Below are positions 1-4,466 of a DNA stretch of 7,033 nucleotides, one piece after another. The position numbers were made by a program, and so were the translations under genes. This DNA is from Flavobacteriales bacterium UBA4474 (GTDB lineage Bacteria > Bacteroidota > Bacteroidia > Flavobacteriales_D > Sanyastnellaceae), in contig DGOE01000104.1 of assembly GCA_002389295.1 (NCBI GenBank), positions 1 through 7,033 of the forward strand, written 5' to 3'. Every line of letters starts with the position of its first letter. Position 1 is the first letter of the stretch. Under the pieces are notes generated by a model. That model made no database searches. It was not told the origin of the DNA and saw nothing but the letters and a program-made list of their open reading frames with translations.

Positions 1-637
1 CAAAACCGACGCCATCGCATGTGAGGTCCTTGAGGCCATGATGGCAGACTCCCCTGCGGAGATCCGACAGCAGATGGCCGACAACGTGCAGTGGATCCGT
101 GGCGCCAAGGCCAATAAGCTCGTAGTGGGTTCCCAAGCACGCATACTCTACGCCGACGCAGAAGGCCGCATGCGCATCGCCAAGGCTTTCAACGACGCCA
201 TCGCCGATGGAACCTTGTCTGGGCCTGTCGTCCTCGGCCGGGACCACCACGACGTCAGCGGAACAGACAGCCCCTACCGCGAAACCTCCAACATCTATGA
301 CGGCTCCGCGTTTACGGCCGACATGGCCGTACAAAACTTCGTGGGCGACGCCTTCCGCGGTGCCACTTGGGTCTCCCTCCACAACGGCGGCGGCGTAGGT
401 TGGGGTGAAGTCATCAATGGTGGGTTCGGCATGCTCTTGGATGGCTCTGAAGCGGCCGAGCAGCGCTTGACTTCCATGCTCCACTGGGACGTCAACAACG
501 GCATCGCTCGCCGCAGTTGGGCCCGCAACAAGGAAGCCCAATTCGCCATTCGCCGAGCGATGGCCGCCGAACCCCTGTTGAAGGTGACCTTGGCACAAAA
601 CGCAGACGCCGATTTAATCCGACGCGCACTTTCCTAA
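1..637 (+). CDS. hutU: Urocanate hydratase (urocanase), long UROC1-like type, C-terminal part
   Basis: Urocanase adds water to urocanate to give 4-imidazolone-5-propionate, the second step of histidine degradation, in the cytoplasm with tightly bound NAD+. The gene enters from the left edge; base 1 ends a codon and the frame runs from base 2 for 211 codons to TAA at 635-637. Family landmarks are clear: GRDHHDVSGTDSPYRETS, then DGSAFTADMAVQNFVGDA, then GATWVSLHNGGGVGWGEV and NGGFGMLLDGS. These wordings match the long urocanase clade that includes animal UROC1 (about 660-680 residues) better than the shorter proteobacterial HutU (about 555 residues), so roughly two thirds of the protein lies outside. 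The segment GSQARILYADAEGR aligns with the proteobacterial segment that carries the active-site cysteine, but has Leu there (codon 146-148). The reading frame is intact. Other hut genes may lie upstream; none is visible here. Identification is firm; clade assignment is from memory of the family. Confidence 0.96.
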   Translation, partial: KTDAIACEVLEAMMADSPAEIRQQMADNVQWIRGAKANKLVVGSQARILYADAEGRMRIAKAFNDAIADGTLSGPVVLGRDHHDVSGTDSPYRETSNIYDGSAFTADMAVQNFVGDAFRGATWVSLHNGGGVGWGEVINGGFGMLLDGSEAAEQRLTSMLHWDVNNGIARRSWARNKEAQFAIRRAMAAEPLLKVTLAQNADADLIRRALS

Positions 638-1215
638 TGGAACACTATCAATCTCGGTGGACGGCAGACACGCTTTCTACCGACCCCTTGCCGCCCATGC
701 CTTGGGCGGGGCACCACTTCGAAGCCTGCCATTTTGAAGGACTGGACCTCAACCATTCGGATTGGCGCGATGCGCGGTTTGAGGGGTGCACCTTTCAATC
801 CTGTCAATTGTCCGAGGTGCGCCTGACCAATGTGCGCTTCCACGGGGTAACCTTCTCCGACTGCACCTTGAATCGGATCCGTTGGACCACCCTGCACAGT
901 TCATTCCTTTCCTTCAAGCTGAACCAATGCAAAGCCCCTTTGGGAGATTGGGAAGACATGGACCTGAAGGGAATGGCATTGAAAGGCTCTGACCTGAGCG
1001 GCTGCAACTTTTCAGGCGCCGACGCACGTGAAACCTGTTGGGCCGAAAGCCGCCTGCGCGACGCCATTTTCCAGCGAACCGACCTGCGGGATGCCGATTT
1101 CCGCAGTGCCCAAGAGTGGACCATAAACCCTGCTGAAAACCGGCTTCAAGGCGCACGGTTTGATGCAACGGACCTGCTGGGACTCGTCAAAAGCCTAGGC
1201 ATTGTAGTGGATTGA
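637..1215 (+). CDS. Pentapeptide-repeat protein, Qnr/MfpA-like fold
   Basis: A 192-residue protein almost wholly made of pentapeptide repeats, which fold into a right-handed square beta-helix. The central large residue recurs every five positions without a break: F28, F33, L38, W43, F48, F53, L58, L63, F68, F73, L78, W83. After a two-residue shift a second series runs F90, L95, then (past A100) W105, L110, L115, L120, F125, A130, W135, L140, F145, L150, F155. The C-terminal tail (LLGLVKSLGIVVD) resembles the end of Qnr proteins (LL-LGI-V), which helps the dimer form in that family. There is no signal peptide or membrane segment, so it is probably cytoplasmic. I chose ATG 637 because it overlaps the hutU stop (TAATG), which suggests translational coupling; an in-frame ATG at 517 would overlap hutU by about 120 bases. 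Qnr/MfpA proteins mimic DNA and protect gyrase, but many pentapeptide proteins have no known role, so a gyrase role here is only a possibility. Seven cysteines occur within the repeats. Confidence 0.88.
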   Translation: MEHYQSRWTADTLSTDPLPPMPWAGHHFEACHFEGLDLNHSDWRDARFEGCTFQSCQLSEVRLTNVRFHGVTFSDCTLNRIRWTTLHSSFLSFKLNQCKAPLGDWEDMDLKGMALKGSDLSGCNFSGADARETCWAESRLRDAIFQRTDLRDADFRSAQEWTINPAENRLQGARFDATDLLGLVKSLGIVVD

Positions 1216-1227
1216 CAACAGGGGGCA

Positions 1228-1245
1228 ACAGGAAACACAGGAAAC
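1228..1245. repeat. Perfect 9-bp tandem direct repeat (ACAGGAAAC x2)
   Basis: ACAGGAAAC at 1228-1236 is repeated exactly and without a gap at 1237-1245. The second copy runs into the left arm of the inverted repeat at 1239-1269. The core GGAAAC thus occurs at 1231-1236, at 1240-1245 and, inverted, at 1263-1268. A shared core in both orientations next to a promoter is what multiple protein-binding half-sites would look like. Chance or a duplication slip cannot be excluded. Confidence 0.6.
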
Positions 1246-1269
1246 GATTTAACACCCTTTTCGTTTCCT
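1239..1269. promoter_or_regulatory. Candidate operator: 9-bp perfect inverted repeat upstream of the TetR gene
   Basis: AGGAAACGA (1239-1247) and TCGTTTCCT (1261-1269) are exact reverse complements, separated by 13 bases, with half-site centres 22 bp apart (about two helical turns). The right arm covers the putative -33 element, so a protein bound here would block RNA polymerase. TetR-family repressors usually bind palindromes close to their own gene, which makes the downstream regulator (1312-1947) the natural candidate. The same sequence could form a hairpin in RNA at the end of the pentapeptide gene transcript, but no T-run follows the right arm, so a classical terminator is less likely. 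The repeat is seen directly; operator function is inferred. Confidence 0.55.
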
Positions 1270-1295
1270 AAGCGGGTTTCACCGGGTAATTTTGC
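1264..1295 (+). promoter_or_regulatory. Bacteroidota-type sigma promoter for the efflux operon
   Basis: The Bacteroidota housekeeping promoter reads TTTG, about 19 bases, TAnnTTTG. Here TTTC (1264-1267) is followed by exactly 19 bases and then TAATTTTGC (1287-1295), which fits the -7 consensus fully and the -33 in three of four bases. Transcription would start near 1300, leaving a leader of only about 10 bases before ATG 1312 and no room for a normal Shine-Dalgarno site, as is common in this phylum. The -33 element lies inside the inverted repeat at 1239-1269. Confidence 0.65.
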
Positions 1296-1311
1296 GGCCC
1301 GAATTCCTGGA

Positions 1312-1947
1312 ATGACCTCCGCACAACAAGACCCAAAAGAAGACGCCCGGTTGCTGGCCTTGCTCGAAGGCAGTGAATTGGCTTTTCGCAAGTTTGGCGT
1401 CAGGGCACCCAGCATGGACGACCTCGCCGGTCACCTCGGCGTGTCCAAAAAGACCTTGTACAAGCATGTCAAGGACAAGGCTGACCTCGTTTTTCAAGTC
1501 TTCAATCACATCTGCACAAGGCAAGATGACCAAATCGCTGCGCTGTCTGCCAGCGGAAAGAACGCCATCGAAGCCGTCATCTGTGCGATGGAATACCTGC
1601 AGTCCGAGTTGCGCGAGATGCACCCGAGCCTGCTGTTTGACCTTCAGAAGTATTACCCCTCATCCATGGAGCGTCTTCATCAGCACAAGATGAAGAACAT
1701 GCAAGGCTACCTCGTCCGCAACATTGAACGGGGCCAAAAAGAAGGGTTTTACCGCAAGGATTTTGATGCCCGGCTCATTTCACGCTTGCACATGGCCATG
1801 GTGCAAACCATGACCGACCCCGCTACCCTCGAGGAGTTTGGCCGGCCGCTGTCCGAGCTCCAAAAAGAACTGCACACCTATCACCTCAGGGGCATCGCCA
1901 ACGACAACGGGCTCAAGTACCTCAGAGACCGCAACAACTCCCATTGA
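1312..1947 (+). CDS. TetR/AcrR-family transcriptional repressor of the efflux operon
   Basis: A 211-residue protein of usual TetR length. Residues about 12-60 hold the DNA-binding domain: helix 1 with the AFRKFGV pattern (24-30), then the helix-turn-helix SMDDLAGHLGVSKKTLYKHV (34-53), whose recognition helix is roughly VSKKTLYKH, followed by the typical KDKADLV. The remainder (61-211) is helical and variable, as expected for the ligand-binding and dimerisation domain, and does not reveal the ligand. ATG 1312 leaves about ten residues before the first helix and sits just after the promoter; the next in-frame ATG would remove helix 1. The gene is first in a co-oriented cluster with tolC, adaptor and RND pump genes, so it likely represses its own operon and is released by a pump substrate. 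Its stop (TGA 1945-1947) lies 14 bases before the preferred tolC ATG. Family is certain, regulon inferred. Confidence 0.93.
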   Translation: MTSAQQDPKEDARLLALLEGSELAFRKFGVRAPSMDDLAGHLGVSKKTLYKHVKDKADLVFQVFNHICTRQDDQIAALSASGKNAIEAVICAMEYLQSELREMHPSLLFDLQKYYPSSMERLHQHKMKNMQGYLVRNIERGQKEGFYRKDFDARLISRLHMAMVQTMTDPATLEEFGRPLSELQKELHTYHLRGIANDNGLKYLRDRNNSH

Positions 1948-1961
1948 ATACGCCCATTTCC

Positions 1962-3377
1962 ATGCGCACTCCCGCTTTATTGTCCGCTTTACTTCTGCTG
2001 CAAGGGTCCGTTTTGGGCCAAGGGTCCGCCGCGGGGTCGGGCACCCGGCTCTCTTTGGAAGAGGCCCAGTCCATCGCCGCCACCCGGGCCTACAATGTGA
2101 GGTATGCCGCCTTCGACACCGAAGAAGCCGCCAGCAGCACAAGGGAGCTCATTTCCTCGGGCTTTCCCCAAGTCAGTGGGGCAGTCGACTACAACCGCTA
2201 CATCGACATCCCCACCCAGGTGTCCAGCGGTGACGTATTTGGGTTTCCCGACTATTTGACTTCTTTCCTCGGGGGGGTCGCACAAGCCACCGGTGTCCCG
2301 CTCAACGCGCCCACTGTGGACCCCAACGCCATCCAAGAATTTCAATTTGGGGCGTCCCAAACGATGACCGCAGGCATCACGGCCACCCAGTTGATTTTCA
2401 GCCCCAGCTATTTCGTCGGCATCCAGGCAGCCAAGGCATACGCCAGCGCCATGGAGGCCTCCGAATCGCAGTCCGTCGCCGATGCGCGCCGCGCGGCAGG
2501 AGAAGCTTATGCTGCCGCCCTGGCCGCCGACGAAAACGTAGGCTTGCTCAAAGAAGCCGAAGCGCTGGCTTCTGCAGCACTGGACCAAACCCGCGCGCTG
2601 GTGAAAGAGGGGCTTGCGGAATCCACAGACGCCGACCAACTCGCGCTGTCCCTATCAGAAATAGCCCAGCAACGCACCACTGCTGAAAGCATGGCCGATG
2701 TGGCGCTCGACGCCCTCAAATTCACCATCGGCATGCCGGTGGAGACCACCGTGATCCTGGCCGACAATTTTGAATCGCTCTCTGCGTCCTTCACTGCAGC
2801 CTCTGTTTTGGGCACGCCCTTCAATGTTTTGCGGTTGCCTGAAATACAGTCTCAAACCAAAAACGTAGAGCTCTCAGAACTCAACATTCAAAACGAAAAA
2901 GCAGCAGGTCTGCCCAGCATTGGCGCCTTCTACACCAACCAACGCAACGCCCAACGCGAAGCTTTTGACTTCCTCAAAGGCGGCAACTGGTACCCCATTC
3001 AAGTGGTCGGGGTGCAAATGTCCATTCCCATTTGGTCCAGCTTTGGCGGAAAGGAAAAAATCCACCAGGCCGAATTGACCCGAGACCGGGCAACCACCGC
3101 CTTGGAACAACTGACCCAAGCGGCCACACTCGAATACCGGGCCGCCCAATCGGAATACAATTCCGCCTTGGAGCAGCGCACCCAAGCGCAACGCGGGCGG
3201 GACCTCGCCGCGCGCATTCTCGACCGCACCCGCATCCGTTTCCAAGAGGGAATGGCCAGCAGTTTCGATCTGACACAGGCCCAAAGCCAGTTGGTCAATG
3301 CCCAAGCCAACCAGACCCAGGCCACGCTGCGCTGGCTCAACGCCCACCTCCGCCTTCAACGCTCCCTCAACGCTTAA
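1962..3377 (+). CDS. TolC-family outer-membrane efflux channel
   Basis: The outer-membrane duct of a tripartite efflux pump; TolC-family trimers form a beta-barrel in the outer membrane and a long alpha-helical tunnel in the periplasm. From ATG 1962 the protein has 471 residues and opens with a good Sec signal peptide (MRTPALLSALLLLQGSVLGQG, cleavage probably near residues 19-21). Two homologous halves follow, each with long Ala/Gln/Glu-rich amphipathic helices: SLEEAQSIAATRAYNV at the start of the first, and the helix beginning GGKEKIHQAELTRDRA in the second. The segment RFQEGMASSFDLTQAQSQL near the end is the usual family ending. PSIGAFYTNQ and VQMSIPIW are beta-strand sections of the second half. 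An upstream TTG at 1944 would overlap the regulator stop (TTGA) and add six residues before the signal peptide; I prefer ATG 1962. The adaptor gene begins 5 bases after the stop, so they are surely co-transcribed. Confidence 0.92.
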   Translation: MRTPALLSALLLLQGSVLGQGSAAGSGTRLSLEEAQSIAATRAYNVRYAAFDTEEAASSTRELISSGFPQVSGAVDYNRYIDIPTQVSSGDVFGFPDYLTSFLGGVAQATGVPLNAPTVDPNAIQEFQFGASQTMTAGITATQLIFSPSYFVGIQAAKAYASAMEASESQSVADARRAAGEAYAAALAADENVGLLKEAEALASAALDQTRALVKEGLAESTDADQLALSLSEIAQQRTTAESMADVALDALKFTIGMPVETTVILADNFESLSASFTAASVLGTPFNVLRLPEIQSQTKNVELSELNIQNEKAAGLPSIGAFYTNQRNAQREAFDFLKGGNWYPIQVVGVQMSIPIWSSFGGKEKIHQAELTRDRATTALEQLTQAATLEYRAAQSEYNSALEQRTQAQRGRDLAARILDRTRIRFQEGMASSFDLTQAQSQLVNAQANQTQATLRWLNAHLRLQRSLNA

Positions 3378-3382
3378 TCGAC

Positions 3383-4426
3383 ATGATCCGCAAATCCATC
3401 CTCCTGGCGGTTCCCGCCCTCGTACTGGCAGCCTGCGGCGGCTCAGCCCCCGACAGCACTCCAGAAACTGATGCGGCTACAGCGGCTGCACCCGAGGCCC
3501 GAAAAGTGACCACACTTACAGCCTCCACGGCACCCTTCGATCACTACTTCACCGTTCAAGGAAATGTGGAGACAGACCGCTTGGCACAGGTATTTCCCAT
3601 GACGCAAGGCACCGTGCTTCGTCTCCGCGTGGAGGAGGGCCAATCCGTGCGCAAGGGCCAGGTGCTTCTCGAACTCGACAACGATGCTGTTGCCCGAAAC
3701 CAAGACGAACTCGAGACCCGTCTCGAACTCGGAAAAGACGTATTGGCCCGGCAAGAGCGGCTTTGGGAGCAGGGCATCGGAACAGAAGTTCAGCTGCTCG
3801 AAGCACGCACCAACGTCAAAGCACTTGAGGAAAGCATCGCCGCCTTCTCCGAACAAGTGGACTTGGGCAAAGTGACCGCGCCTTTCACAGGAACGGTCGA
3901 CCGGATCTTTGCCAAGGAAGGCGAAATGGCCTCCCCTGGCCGCCCAGTCGCCAGGGTGCTCGACCTCGCTGACATGTACGTTCGGGCCAAGGTCAGCGAC
4001 CACTATGTCGGGCAAGTCACCCAAGGGCAACGCGTGGAAATTGTCGTGGGCGGCCGCGACACCCTTGTCAGTGAAATTGCCCGCGTCGGTCAGTACATCG
4101 AACCCGCCAACCGCACCTTCGAAATCGTGGTCCCCGTCCCAGAAGGTGGCGACCTCTTGCCCAATGAGTTCGCCGCGATGCGAATCAACGACCTCCACCT
4201 GGACAGTGCCATCTCCCTGCCCTCAGGCTTGATTCTCCAAGATCGGCAAGGGCGCGATTTTGTCTATGTGATCGAGGGGGGGAAAGCCGTTCGCAAGCCC
4301 GTTACCGTTGGCATGGCCGCCAATAACCGCGTGCTCATTGAGGCGGGCGTCACGGACGGCATGTCCGTGATTGACCGCGGTGCAGGCCAAGTCGTGGAAG
4401 GCGAGGCTGTTCAAATCCTGCGCTGA
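3383..4426 (+). CDS. RND efflux periplasmic adaptor (membrane-fusion protein, HlyD family), lipoprotein
   Basis: The periplasmic adaptor that links the RND pump to the TolC channel. It has 347 residues. The N-terminus is a lipoprotein signal: MIRK, hydrophobic stretch, lipobox LAAC with the lipidated Cys at 18, then a flexible Ala/Asp/Thr-rich linker to about residue 45. The first half of the lipoyl domain surrounds FPMTQGTVLRLRVEEGQSV (from residue 71). A helical hairpin spans about 100-162, and the second lipoyl half starts at VTAPFTGTVDRIF (164 onward), the hallmark of the family. Beta-barrel and membrane-proximal domains fill the rest (for example MYVRAKVSDHYVGQVTQGQ; ANRTFEIVVPVP; DFVYVIEGGKAVRKPVTVG). 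ATG 3383 is preferred because it gives the lipoprotein signal; the frame is open further upstream but there it only overlaps tolC. The pump gene starts 40 bases after its stop. Length is normal to slightly short for the family. Confidence 0.94.
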   Translation: MIRKSILLAVPALVLAACGGSAPDSTPETDAATAAAPEARKVTTLTASTAPFDHYFTVQGNVETDRLAQVFPMTQGTVLRLRVEEGQSVRKGQVLLELDNDAVARNQDELETRLELGKDVLARQERLWEQGIGTEVQLLEARTNVKALEESIAAFSEQVDLGKVTAPFTGTVDRIFAKEGEMASPGRPVARVLDLADMYVRAKVSDHYVGQVTQGQRVEIVVGGRDTLVSEIARVGQYIEPANRTFEIVVPVPEGGDLLPNEFAAMRINDLHLDSAISLPSGLILQDRQGRDFVYVIEGGKAVRKPVTVGMAANNRVLIEAGVTDGMSVIDRGAGQVVEGEAVQILR

Positions 4427-4441
4427 ATCACCGTTCTCCAA

Positions 4442-4463
4442 AGCGACCCCACAGCGACCCCAT
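4442..4463. repeat. Two-copy tandem repeat with 11-bp period between adaptor and pump genes
   Basis: AGCGACCCCAC (4442-4452) is followed directly by AGCGACCCCAT (4453-4463), ten of eleven bases identical. It fills half of the 40-base gap before the pump start ATG at 4467. It has little dyad symmetry and no T-run, so it is not a terminator. It may simply be a duplication slip, or it may affect pump translation by setting the leader length. Confidence 0.55.
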
Positions 4464-4466
4464 CCC

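Noticed and set aside
1221..1250. Short purine-rich repeats as a degenerate CRISPR or attachment site
   Set aside because: Only two 9-bp copies without spacers, no cas genes, integrase or tRNA nearby.
1239..1280. Inverted repeat as a Rho-independent terminator for the hutU-pentapeptide transcript
   Set aside because: The stem is possible but the 13-base loop is long and no T-run follows. Its overlap with a promoter fits an operator better, though a dual role is not excluded.
3032..3382. Extended N-terminus of the adaptor reading back into tolC
   Set aside because: The extension is Arg/Pro-rich frame shadow of tolC, and a perfect lipoprotein signal begins at ATG 3383.
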